Assembly: GCF_900188445.1 (NCBI RefSeq)
Contig: NZ_FZOR01000041.1
Span: 18,683 to 82,682, forward strand
Reading direction: 5' to 3'
From: Actinomadura meyerae
GTDB lineage: Bacteria; Actinomycetota; Actinomycetes; Streptosporangiales; Streptosporangiaceae
Length of the DNA: 64,000 nucleotides
The position numbers were made by a program, and so were the translations under genes. Position 1 is the stretch's first letter. Every line of letters begins with the position of its first letter. Shown in pieces: positions 48,258-56,584 of this stretch. The notes beneath the pieces were generated by a model. It did no database searches, was not told the origin of the DNA, and was given only the letters and a program-made list of their open reading frames with translations.

Positions 48258-49235
48258 TCAGTACTTGCGGGTGGGCAGCGCCTCCTTGGCCTTCGCCTGG
48301 TCGAACACCGTCTCGACGGTGACGATGCGCTTCGCGACCGTCTCGCCGGCCTTGACCTTCTTCGCGGTGTCCATCAGCTGGCCGCCGAGCAGCGGGTTGC
48401 ACTCGACGATGAAGTTGAACTTGCCGTCGGCGAGGGCCTGCATCCCGTCCTTGACCGCGTCGACCGTGACGATCTTGATGTCCTTGCCGGGGGTGAGGCC
48501 GGCCTCCTGGATCGCCTGCATGGCGCCGAGGCCCATGTCGTCGTTGTGGGCGAACAGCACGTCGATGTCCTTGTGCGCCTTGAGCAGGGCCTGCATGACC
48601 TCCTTGCCCTTGGCGCGGGTGAAGTCGCCGGACTGCGAGGCGATCACCTTGAGGTTGGGGTTGGCGGCGATGGCCTGCTCGAAGCCCTTCTTGCGGTCGA
48701 TCGCGGGCGCGGCGCCGACGGTGCCCTCGAGCTGGACGATGTTGACGGGCTCCTTGGCGTCCTTGTACTCGCCCACCAGCCAGTCGCCGGCCTTCTTGCC
48801 CTCCTCGACGAAGTCCGAGCCGAGGAAGGTGACGTAGAGGGACGCGTCGGAGTCGACGGCCCGGTCGGTGAGGACGACCGGGATGTCCGCGGCCTTGGCC
48901 TCCTTGAGGACGGCGTCCCAGCCGGTGACGACGACCGGCGAGAAGGCGATGACGTCCACCTTCTGCTTGATGAAGGACCGGATCGCGGCGATCTGGTTCT
49001 CCTGCTTCTGCTGGGCGTCGGAGAACTTCAGGTCGACGCCCGCGGCCTTCGCCGCCTCCTGGATGTCCTTGGTGTTGGCCGTCCGCCAGCCCGATTCCGC
49101 GCCGACCTGCGAGAAGCCGAGGACGAGCTTGCCGGAGCCGGAGCCGGAAGCGGAGTCGCCGCCGGAGCCGCAGGCGCTGAGTGCCGCCAGCGCGAGCGAG
49201 GCGCCCGCGACGGCGGCGATGAGCCGCTTGAGCAT
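48258..49235 (-). CDS. ytfQ: Sugar ABC transporter substrate-binding lipoprotein (YtfQ type)
   Basis: 325 residues. The N-terminus MLKRLIAAVAGASLALAALSAC ends in a lipobox, so the protein is a lipoprotein on the outer face of the membrane. The periplasmic-binding fold (Peripla_BP_4) shows LVLGFSQVGAESGWRTANTKDI, VDVIAFSPVVVTGWDAVLKEA, VDVLFAHNDDMGLGAMQAI and the conserved DAVKDGMQALADGKF. ESGWRTANTKD is characteristic of YtfQ-like galactofuranose-binding proteins. First gene of the transporter operon, 90 bp ahead of the ATPase gene, and preceded by LacI-type operators. Confidence 0.87.
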   Translation of the reverse strand: MLKRLIAAVAGASLALAALSACGSGGDSASGSGSGKLVLGFSQVGAESGWRTANTKDIQEAAKAAGVDLKFSDAQQKQENQIAAIRSFIKQKVDVIAFSPVVVTGWDAVLKEAKAADIPVVLTDRAVDSDASLYVTFLGSDFVEEGKKAGDWLVGEYKDAKEPVNIVQLEGTVGAAPAIDRKKGFEQAIAANPNLKVIASQSGDFTRAKGKEVMQALLKAHKDIDVLFAHNDDMGLGAMQAIQEAGLTPGKDIKIVTVDAVKDGMQALADGKFNFIVECNPLLGGQLMDTAKKVKAGETVAKRIVTVETVFDQAKAKEALPTRKY

Positions 49236-49301
49236 GGTTCTTCCTTCTTCCTCGGGGGTCGGCGAAGGGCGTCTGGGGTGCGTCGTCCGCCGGACCGGTC
49301 G

Positions 49302-49464
49302 TGTTAGCGGTAACATTTCGGGTCGGGGACGGGACCCCGCCGAGGCGGGGCTCAGTGTGGCGCGTGTCACGAATGTTTGCGCTAACGCGCCACCATGTCA
49401 ATCCCCCAGCGCCCTCGGTGGATCAGATCCCGACCCTTGACGCCGGGCACTGATATCGCTAACA
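49302..49464. promoter_or_regulatory. Three LacI-type operators before ytfQ
   Basis: TGTTAGCGGTAACA (49302-49315) is a near-perfect palindrome with TGTTA/TAACA arms. TGTTTGCGCTAACG (49374-49387) and TGATATCGCTAACA (49451-49464) are weaker versions. LacI-family sugar regulators bind palindromes centred on CG of this length. The sites occupy the 483-bp gap between ytfQ and the divergent glycosyltransferase gene, nearer to ytfQ. No lacI-family gene is in the window. The rest of the gap holds no ORF that I can support. Confidence 0.6.
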
Positions 49465-49577
49465 GTCCAGCCCGGCCACCGGCCGAAGGGCCGCCCGCGG
49501 AGTTACCGTGGGCCGCACGGGGGACGAATCGCCCACCATGGGGCCGGCTGCCCGCGCACGCCCGGCGGCACCGCTCC

Positions 49578-49620
49578 GGCACGACTTCGGGCACGACTCC
49601 GGCACGACTCCGGCACCGAC
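49578..49620. repeat. Short tandem repeat, 11-nt unit
   Basis: Four copies of GGCACGACTCC or close variants start at 49578, 49590, 49601 and 49612, about 100 bp before the glycosyltransferase start. The 11-nt spacing is one helical turn, so it could be a regulator-binding array, or simple slippage. Confidence 0.5.
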
Positions 49621-49718
49621 CGAAAATATTGATCTTGACCGCATGTGATCGTTTTGACCGGCATAGGCGTCTCCAGAACGGGGAGGGGAAATGGTCGGGG
49701 GGAACGGGAGACAGGTTG

Positions 49719-52700
49719 GTGAACTCGATGGCTGAGCCGCGCGTCGGTGTCGTGGTGCCCATATACAACGTGGAGCCGTATCTGGAGGAATGCCTGGCCT
49801 CCATCGCACGGCAGTCCCTCCGCGATTTGGAAGTCGTGATGGTCGACGACGGATCGACCGACACCAGTGCGAAGATCGCCCAGGACTTCGTGAACGACGA
49901 CCCCCGGTTCCGGCTGATCAGGCAGCCCAACGGCGGGCTCGGCAACGCGCGCAACGTGGGGGCGGCGAACGTGCGCGGCCGCTTCCTGGCGTTCGTCGAC
50001 AGCGACGACGTCCTGCCCGGGTACGCGCTCGAACTGCTCGTCGGCACGCTGGAGCGGACCGGGTCCGACATCGCCTCGGGCAACGTCCAGCTCCTGACCG
50101 AGGAGGGCCTGCGGCAGTCGCCGATGCACCGCCGCCCGATGGCGTCGACGCGGCTGCGCACCCACGTCACCCGCGACCACCTGCTGATGTACGACCGGCT
50201 CGTGCCCAACAAGGTGTTCCGCCGCCGGTTCTGGGACGAGCACGACCTGCGCTTCCCCGAGGGCGTCCTGTACGAGGACATCCCGGTGACGCTGCCGGCG
50301 CACTTCCTCGCCTCGTCCGTCAACGTGCTCAGCGAGCCGGTCTACTACTGGCGGCAGCGCGCGGGCGGCGACCTGTCGATCACGCAGCGCCGCACGGAGA
50401 TCGGCGCGGTCACCGACCGGTTCGCGGCGGTGGAGACCGTCAGCCGGTTCCTCGGCGCGCGGACCGAGCCGGAGGTGCGCGCCTGCAAGCGCGAGTACGA
50501 CGAGGTGGCGCTGCGCAGCGACCTGCGCATCTTCCTGAACGTGCTCGGGGAGGCGGACGACGAGTTCCGCGCCCGGTTCGTCGAACTCGCGCACGGTTTC
50601 CTCGAACAGGCCGACCCGACCGCGATGCAGGATCTCCCCGCGATGATGCGGCTGAAGTGGCATCTCGTCGGCCGCGGTTTAGTGCCGGAACTGCTCCAGG
50701 TACTGGAGTACGAGCGCCGGAAACTGCGGATTCCGGTCACCCGGAGGGTGTGGCGCCATTACGCGCGGTATCCGTACTGGGGCGACCGGAGGCTGAAAAT
50801 CCCGCGCCGCGTCTTCCGGCTCGGGGAGGAACTCGCGGTCCGCTCGCGCCTGCACGAAGTGGTCTGGCGGGACGGAAAGCTGCACATTACCGGGCACGCT
50901 TTCATCGCCAATGTCGGGGCGCGTTTCCCCTGGTCGTCCCTCAAAGTCATCGGCCTGCGGGAGCCGGAGAGCGGCACCACGCGGGTGGTCCCGGCGTGGA
51001 CGCGGCGCTGCCGCGACGCCGACGAGGTCGCCCGCGATCCGGAGCGCAGCCACGCCTGGTCCGGGTTCACCGCCGCGATCGACCCGAAGCGGCTGCGGGT
51101 CGACGGCCGGTACACCGACGGGACCTGGCTCGTCGCGGCCGGCGTGTACGGCCGCGGGGTGCTGCGGCGCGGCGCGCTGGCGGCGGCGTCCTCGGGCAAC
51201 GCCGCGCATCCGGGCTGGCACTACGTCGAGCCCGGCGTGCGCGTCGTCCCGGTGTTCACGCGCGGCGGCACGCTGCGCCTGCGGGTGGAGACCGTCCGGG
51301 CGCGCCTCACCGGCCACCGGGTGAGCGGCGACGCGCTGGAGGTCACGGGAACGATCCTCGGCGGAGTGCCGGACGGCGCCGCGGTCGCCGTCCAGCGCAC
51401 CGCCGGGACCCTGCTGGACCGTTACCCGGTCGAGCCGGACGGCGACGGCGAGGGGTTCCGGGCGCGGATCCCGCTCAGCGCCCTGATCGGCGACATGCCC
51501 GCCCGGGACGAGGGACCGGACCTTCCGGGCACCCCGCCCGGCACGGCGGCCGACACGGGCGTTCAGTGGCGGCTGGAACTGAGCCTGCCGAACGCCACCG
51601 CGGCCACCCCCGGAGACGGCACCGCACAGCCCGCGGAGGACGAGACGGCGGCCGGAGCCGCCACCGTCGCCGGCGACCCCGCACTCCCGGCCGACAGCCA
51701 GGCCGCGGACGGCTCCGGGACCTCCGACACCCCCGGCGCACCGGACGACTTCGCCTCCGACGAGGACACGGCCACGGCGGACGACGACGGCAATGCGGAC
51801 GACGGCACCACGAGCAACGACTCCACGAGCGACGACACCCCTGCACCCGGCGACGGCACCCCCGCGGAGGACGAGCTGGTCCACATCGTCCTCGACACCG
51901 ACGTCGACGAGGGCCTCTACACCCACGCCGACACGGAGTTTGCCATCAGGCGCTCCCGGCACGGCTACGCCGAGCTGGAGGCCCGCATCCCTCGCCCGGT
52001 CCTCACCGGCGCGTCCTGGGAGCAGGACGGCACGCTGGTCCTCACCGGAGACTGCCCGCCCGGTACCCCGGACCCGGCCGAGCTGGTGCTGCGCAGCCGC
52101 GACCGCAACGAGGAGCGCGCGTTCCCGCTGGCCCGGACGGACGGCCGGTTCCGCGCCGAGCTGCCGGTGAGCCGGCTCGAATCGCTCGGCGGCGTCCTGC
52201 CGCTGGCATCCGGCCGGTGGGACCTGCGGGTCCGCCGCCCGGCGAGCGCGCCGTCCCCGGCCGGGCGGAACCTCGCCGTGCCGCTCGACCACGCCGCGCT
52301 GGACCGCATGCCGGTCGAGAAGATGATCGACGGCCGCCGCTACGTCCTGCGGGAGCAGGGCTACGACGCGCCGGTCCTGGAGGTCCACTCCGACCTGCGG
52401 CCGAGCGAGCGCGGCTCGTACCGGCAGGCGCGCACCCGCGCCCGGCACTACCGTGCGCCGCGCCGCCTGCGTCCGCTGCGCCCGGCGGTGCTGTACGACA
52501 GCTACTCCGGCAAGCAGTACTCCGACAGCCCCCGCGCGATCCACGAGGAGCTGGTGCGGCGCGGCACCGACGTGAAGCACCTGTGGGTCGTCCGCGACGC
52601 GCAGGTGGACCTGCCCGAGACGGCGCGGCCCGTGCGGCTGTGGGGCGCCGAGTGGTACGAGGCCATGGCCCGGAGCCGCTACGTCATCACCAACGCGCAC

Positions 52701-53561
52701 CTGCCCGAGTGGTTCGTCCGCCGTCCCGGCCAGGTCGTCGTCCAGACCTGGCACGGCACGCCGCTGAAGCGCATCGGGTTCGACATCGAGGACGTGCACT
52801 TCGCCAACGCCCGCTACCTGGAGAAGGTGGCGAAGGAGGCGCCGAACTGGAGCTACCTGGTCTCCCCGAACGCGTTCAGCACGCCGATCCTGCGGCGGGC
52901 GTTCCGCTACGAGGGCGAGCTGATCGAGACCGGGTACCCGCGCAACGACGTCCTCGCCTCGCCGGACCGCGGCCTCCTGGCGGAGCTGGTGCGCCGGCGG
53001 CTCGGCGTGCCCGAGGGCAAGCGCGCCGTCCTGTACGCGCCGACGTGGCGGGACGACAGCTACTACGGCCCCGGCAAGTACCGGCTCGACATGCGGCTCG
53101 ACCTGGAGCGCGCGGCGGCGGAGCTCGGCGACGACTACGTGCTCCTGGTCCGGCGGCACCCGAACGTGGTCGACACCGTCCCCGAGGTGGGGGACGGCTT
53201 CGTCCGCGACGTGTCCGCCTACCCCGACATCGCCGAGCTGTTCCTGGCCGCCGACGTCCTCATGACGGACTACTCGTCGCTGATGTTCGACTACGCGAAC
53301 ACGGGCCGGCCCATCCTGTTCTTCACCTACGACCTGGAGCACTACCGGGACGAGCTGCGCGGCTTCTACTTCGACTTCGAGGAGGAGGCGCCGGGCCCGC
53401 TGCTCGGCTCGTCGGACGAGGTGATCGAGGCGCTGCGCTCGATCGACCAGGTGGAGCGCGACTACGCCGAACCCTACGAGCGGTTCGTCCGGCGCTTCTG
53501 CGAGCTGGACGACGGCAAGGCCGCCAGCCGGGTCGTCGACCGCATCCTCCAGACCGGTTGA
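49719..53561 (+). CDS. Bifunctional GT2 glycosyltransferase / CDP-glycerol glycerophosphotransferase
   Basis: 1,280 residues. GTG 49719 is chosen because GGGAG lies 8 nt upstream; ATG 49728 is an alternative. Residues ~8-240 are a GT2 domain: VVVPIYNVEPYLEECLASIARQ, MVDDGSTDTS and FVDSDD (the DXD). Residues ~910-1270 are a TagF/TarF-type glycerophosphotransferase: QTWHGTPLKRIGFD, YAPTWRDDSYYG, LLVRRHPN and DYSSLMFDYANTGRPILFFTYDLE. The fusion would polymerise glycosylated teichoic or teichulosonic acid on the cytoplasmic membrane face. Residues ~620-720 are an acidic Asp/Thr/Gly/Ala-rich insert absent from typical relatives. It is followed 11 bp later by an AftA-like gene. Confidence 0.85.
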   Translation: MNSMAEPRVGVVVPIYNVEPYLEECLASIARQSLRDLEVVMVDDGSTDTSAKIAQDFVNDDPRFRLIRQPNGGLGNARNVGAANVRGRFLAFVDSDDVLPGYALELLVGTLERTGSDIASGNVQLLTEEGLRQSPMHRRPMASTRLRTHVTRDHLLMYDRLVPNKVFRRRFWDEHDLRFPEGVLYEDIPVTLPAHFLASSVNVLSEPVYYWRQRAGGDLSITQRRTEIGAVTDRFAAVETVSRFLGARTEPEVRACKREYDEVALRSDLRIFLNVLGEADDEFRARFVELAHGFLEQADPTAMQDLPAMMRLKWHLVGRGLVPELLQVLEYERRKLRIPVTRRVWRHYARYPYWGDRRLKIPRRVFRLGEELAVRSRLHEVVWRDGKLHITGHAFIANVGARFPWSSLKVIGLREPESGTTRVVPAWTRRCRDADEVARDPERSHAWSGFTAAIDPKRLRVDGRYTDGTWLVAAGVYGRGVLRRGALAAASSGNAAHPGWHYVEPGVRVVPVFTRGGTLRLRVETVRARLTGHRVSGDALEVTGTILGGVPDGAAVAVQRTAGTLLDRYPVEPDGDGEGFRARIPLSALIGDMPARDEGPDLPGTPPGTAADTGVQWRLELSLPNATAATPGDGTAQPAEDETAAGAATVAGDPALPADSQAADGSGTSDTPGAPDDFASDEDTATADDDGNADDGTTSNDSTSDDTPAPGDGTPAEDELVHIVLDTDVDEGLYTHADTEFAIRRSRHGYAELEARIPRPVLTGASWEQDGTLVLTGDCPPGTPDPAELVLRSRDRNEERAFPLARTDGRFRAELPVSRLESLGGVLPLASGRWDLRVRRPASAPSPAGRNLAVPLDHAALDRMPVEKMIDGRRYVLREQGYDAPVLEVHSDLRPSERGSYRQARTRARHYRAPRRLRPLRPAVLYDSYSGKQYSDSPRAIHEELVRRGTDVKHLWVVRDAQVDLPETARPVRLWGAEWYEAMARSRYVITNAHLPEWFVRRPGQVVVQTWHGTPLKRIGFDIEDVHFANARYLEKVAKEAPNWSYLVSPNAFSTPILRRAFRYEGELIETGYPRNDVLASPDRGLLAELVRRRLGVPEGKRAVLYAPTWRDDSYYGPGKYRLDMRLDLERAAAELGDDYVLLVRRHPNVVDTVPEVGDGFVRDVSAYPDIAELFLAADVLMTDYSSLMFDYANTGRPILFFTYDLEHYRDELRGFYFDFEEEAPGPLLGSSDEVIEALRSIDQVERDYAEPYERFVRRFCELDDGKAASRVVDRILQTG

Positions 53562-53572
53562 CTCCGCCCGGC

Positions 53573-55474
53573 ATGACGGAACTCGACTCACCAGCGGCCG
53601 ACGGGGCGGCGGCGGTGGGGCGTTCCGACGTCCCGCCGATGCGGTACACGGCGGCCGCGGCGGTGGTGACCTGGCTGGTGATGGCGCCGGTGGCGATGCT
53701 GCTGCCCGCCCTCGCCGACGAGAACCCGTTCACCCCGCGCGGCGCGGTGCTGCCCGTCGCGGCCGGGGGCGTGCTGCTGGCCGGCGCGCTCGCGGTCGCG
53801 GCGGCGCGGCCCCGCCGGTGGCGTGTCCCGCTCCGCACCGAACCGCTGACCGGGGTGGCGGCGGGGCTGCTGGCCGCGTGGGTGGTGCTCGCGCTGCGCA
53901 GCACGCTGCACGGCACCCCGTTCGGGTTCGCCGGTCTCCTCGGGGACGAGGGCCGGATGAGCGCGATGGTCACCCGCTACAGCGCCACCGCCGTCCCGAC
54001 GGACGGGATCGTCGCCGGGGTGCCGTCCGAGTACCCGCCGCTGTTCCCGTGGGTGGTGGGCAGGGCGTCCGCGCTGCTGGGCCTGAACGCCTGGCAGGTG
54101 CTCGGCGACGCGCAGACCCTCACGATCTCGGGGGCGGTGCTGCTGGCGTTCCTGCTGTGGGCGCGGCTGGTGCCCGCGCCCGCCGCGCTCGCCATCGCCG
54201 CGGCCTCGCTGGTCGCGTTCGGCGATCCGCGCAAGGCGCACGAGGTCGTCGCGCTGGCCGTGTTCATCCCGTGGGTCCCGGCGACGTTCGGCCGCCCGCC
54301 GCGCGGGCGGCTGCACTGGCTGCCCGCCGGGATCCTCGGCGGCCTCATCGTGGCGACCTACCTGGGGTTCATGCTGTGGGGCGCGGCGGGCATCCTCGTG
54401 CTGGCGTGGCTGGCCTGGCGGGCGTCCGACGACCGCCGCCGCTACCTGCTGTACCTGGCCAGGGTGGTCGCGGTGGCCGCGGTGACGGCGAGCTGGTACC
54501 TGGTGCCCTACGGCTGGACGCTGCTGCGCGACGGCGGGCAGATGGTGTCCGACCAGTTCCCCGCGCCCGCCATCACCAGCAACCCGTTCCCGTTCCTGGA
54601 CGCCACCCCGCTGGGCCTCCTGCAACTGGTCGGCCTGGCCGGTGCCGTCTGGTACCGCCGCACCACCTGGTGGGCCACCCCGCTGCTGTGCCTGACCGCC
54701 GGGGCCTACCTGTACCGCGCGGTCGCCGCCCTGCGCTACGTCTTCACCGACCACACCGGGCTCTTCTACCACACCGACCGGATGATCACGGTGCTGCTCG
54801 CGATCGCCGGGGTGCTCACGATCGTCCACGGCGGGCCCGGCCTGGTCCGGCGGTTCGCCACCCGGGACACCATCCCGCACGGCGTCACCGCCGCGGCGCT
54901 GGCCGCGCTGGTGGGCTGGTCGGCGTTCACGTACTGGCGCGAATGGACGCCGCCGGCCCTCGACGCCGGCACCGACATCGCCGAGGTCGCCGACACCCAC
55001 CGCTACGCCGTCCTGGCCCATGCCGAGCCCCGTCCCAACGGGAAGCGCACCGAGTTCGCGCCCGCCGAACCCCGCATCCGGTGGTTCCCGGTGAAGCCGG
55101 TCGAGCGCGCGGTGGAGGACGTCCTCGGCCGCGGCGCCGCGCCCCGCACCCTCTCCTACGACGAGCGCCTGTTCGCGTACCTGCCGTGGCCCGGCTACAT
55201 CGCGGTGGACCGCACCGCGGCGGCCAGCACGAGCCACTGGGACGACCGCCACGACGCCCTGGCGGCACTGGCCGGCGTCCAGGACCCGGAAGCGTTCGCC
55301 AAGGCGTCCGCGAACACGCGCTTCGGCGGCATCGACGTCTTCGTGATGCACGAGAACGCGCCCGCATGGACGTGGGGCGACCTCAGGTTCAGTCCGTCCC
55401 AGTTCAGCCCGCGCCACTTCACGGTGCGCATGCTGCCCAAGAAGACGGTGGTCGCCATCCGCAACCCGCGGTGA
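53573..55474 (+). CDS. AftA-like arabinofuranosyltransferase (GT-C membrane protein)
   Basis: 633 residues. About eleven membrane helices occupy residues 25-430, and a soluble domain follows (about 440-633). The loop after the first helices reads GDEGRMSAMVTRYS and VPSEYPPLFPWVVGR, the acidic GT-C motif plus YPPL, characteristic of mycobacterial AftA, which adds the first arabinofuranose to galactan from decaprenyl-phosphoarabinose. LFYHTDRMITVLL and the C-terminal PWPGYIAVDR also look AftA-like. AftA is best known from mycolic-acid bacteria, so here it probably modifies a different wall polymer, perhaps the teichoic acid made by the enzyme encoded upstream. Confidence 0.65.
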   Translation: MTELDSPAADGAAAVGRSDVPPMRYTAAAAVVTWLVMAPVAMLLPALADENPFTPRGAVLPVAAGGVLLAGALAVAAARPRRWRVPLRTEPLTGVAAGLLAAWVVLALRSTLHGTPFGFAGLLGDEGRMSAMVTRYSATAVPTDGIVAGVPSEYPPLFPWVVGRASALLGLNAWQVLGDAQTLTISGAVLLAFLLWARLVPAPAALAIAAASLVAFGDPRKAHEVVALAVFIPWVPATFGRPPRGRLHWLPAGILGGLIVATYLGFMLWGAAGILVLAWLAWRASDDRRRYLLYLARVVAVAAVTASWYLVPYGWTLLRDGGQMVSDQFPAPAITSNPFPFLDATPLGLLQLVGLAGAVWYRRTTWWATPLLCLTAGAYLYRAVAALRYVFTDHTGLFYHTDRMITVLLAIAGVLTIVHGGPGLVRRFATRDTIPHGVTAAALAALVGWSAFTYWREWTPPALDAGTDIAEVADTHRYAVLAHAEPRPNGKRTEFAPAEPRIRWFPVKPVERAVEDVLGRGAAPRTLSYDERLFAYLPWPGYIAVDRTAAASTSHWDDRHDALAALAGVQDPEAFAKASANTRFGGIDVFVMHENAPAWTWGDLRFSPSQFSPRHFTVRMLPKKTVVAIRNPR

Positions 55475-55486
55475 CGGCCGAAGGCG

Positions 55487-56332
55487 TCAGGACTCGGGAC
55501 GGGTGACGCGCAGCTTGGACTGGCCGTGCGGAAGCTCCTCCCAGTCGTCCATGAAGCGGGCGGTGAACCCGTGGCTCTCGGCGAGCGCCGTCAGCGTCTC
55601 CGTGCGGTAGTAGAAGTCCTCGCGCAGGACGTGGTGCTCGTTGCCCTCCGTCCGGTCGAAGGTGAAGTCGAAGAAGCCGCCCGGCGCGAGGACGCGGCCG
55701 ACGTGGGCGAGGCACTCGTCGATGACCTCGATCGGCGAGTGGCTGAACACGCTGTGCGCGTGCACGACCGTGAAGCGGCCGGACGGCAGGAAGCCCAGCT
55801 TCAGGTCGTCGACGAGGGTCAGGTGCGGCAGCTTGTCCTGCAACCCCTGCTCGGCGAGGGTGTGCTGCGCAGCGAGCAGGATGTCGGGCGAGATGTCGAT
55901 GCCGTAGTAGTTGCCGGGGTCCAGGTAGTCGATGAACCGCCAGCCGGCGCGAAGGTTCCCGCAGCCGATCTCCAGGAGCCGGTCGTCCGGCTTCAGCCCG
56001 TGCTTGAGCAGGTAGTCGAACTGCATCTGGCCGAGCTTCAGCCAGCGCTCCCGGGTGGGGCTGCCGACGGCGGCCTCCGGGCTGCGGGCGGCGTCCGACC
56101 TCATCACGGCCCGGTAGTAGGCGATGTGGCCGCGGTGGGCGGCGCGGAGCTTCGCGTCGCGCGCCAGCCGCGACAGGTACGCCTGCACCTTGTCCGGGTT
56201 CCGGGCCGCGTAGCGCAGCCTGTAGACCAGGCTCGCGCGGTTGCGCCTGAGGTCCTGCTTCGGGCTCCGCTTCGGGATCTGCCTGAAGTTCTGCTTGGGA
56301 TTCTGCTTCGCGCGCGGCTGCGGTTTCGTCAT
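55487..56332 (-). CDS. Class I SAM-dependent methyltransferase
   Basis: 281 residues. The first ~50 residues are basic and low in complexity (KPQPRAKQNPKQNFRQIPKR). The Rossmann methyltransferase core follows: LLEIGCGNLRAGWRFIDYL (motif I), YYGIDISPDILLAAQ (acidic residue), FTVVHAHSVFSHSP and VLAPGGFFDFTFDR. The pattern resembles methyltransferases that act on sugars or secondary metabolites. It converges on the AftA-like gene with a 12-bp gap and may modify the same envelope polymer. No ribosome site decides the start. Confidence 0.78.
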   Translation of the reverse strand: MTKPQPRAKQNPKQNFRQIPKRSPKQDLRRNRASLVYRLRYAARNPDKVQAYLSRLARDAKLRAAHRGHIAYYRAVMRSDAARSPEAAVGSPTRERWLKLGQMQFDYLLKHGLKPDDRLLEIGCGNLRAGWRFIDYLDPGNYYGIDISPDILLAAQHTLAEQGLQDKLPHLTLVDDLKLGFLPSGRFTVVHAHSVFSHSPIEVIDECLAHVGRVLAPGGFFDFTFDRTEGNEHHVLREDFYYRTETLTALAESHGFTARFMDDWEELPHGQSKLRVTRPES

Positions 56333-56535
56333 CGGGTCCCTCTATGCCTTCACGGATTGGCTGTTGCGGAAGATGTCAAGGGGGTCCCAGCGGCCCGGGT
56401 CGCCCGCCCTCGCCGGACGCGCCGCCCGGCCCGGACGGCCGGGCGGGAACGACGCCCGACTACCCTCAGCTTCCCGGTGCTCACTCTTCGGAAACACGGC
56501 AGTAAGGCGTGTGTGGCGGCGGGCCGAACGCCGGA

Positions 56536-56565
56536 AGAGCCCCGCCGCGGGACCGGCGGGGCTCT
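56536..56565 (-). terminator. Terminator hairpin after sulfotransferase gene
   Basis: AGAGCCCCGCCG (56536-56547) and CGGCGGGGCTCT (56554-56565) are perfect 12-bp arms with a 6-nt loop, 20 bp past the sulfotransferase stop. The adjacent 250-bp gap before the methyltransferase gene holds no ORF that I can support. Confidence 0.75.
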
Positions 56566-56584
56566 GGTGGGTGGTGCGGGTCGG

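Noticed and set aside
49790..53572. Long plus-strand frame overlapping the glycosyltransferase gene
   Set aside because: Translation is Arg/Pro/Ala-rich without domains. Only its 3' part from ATG 53573 is a real gene (AftA-like).
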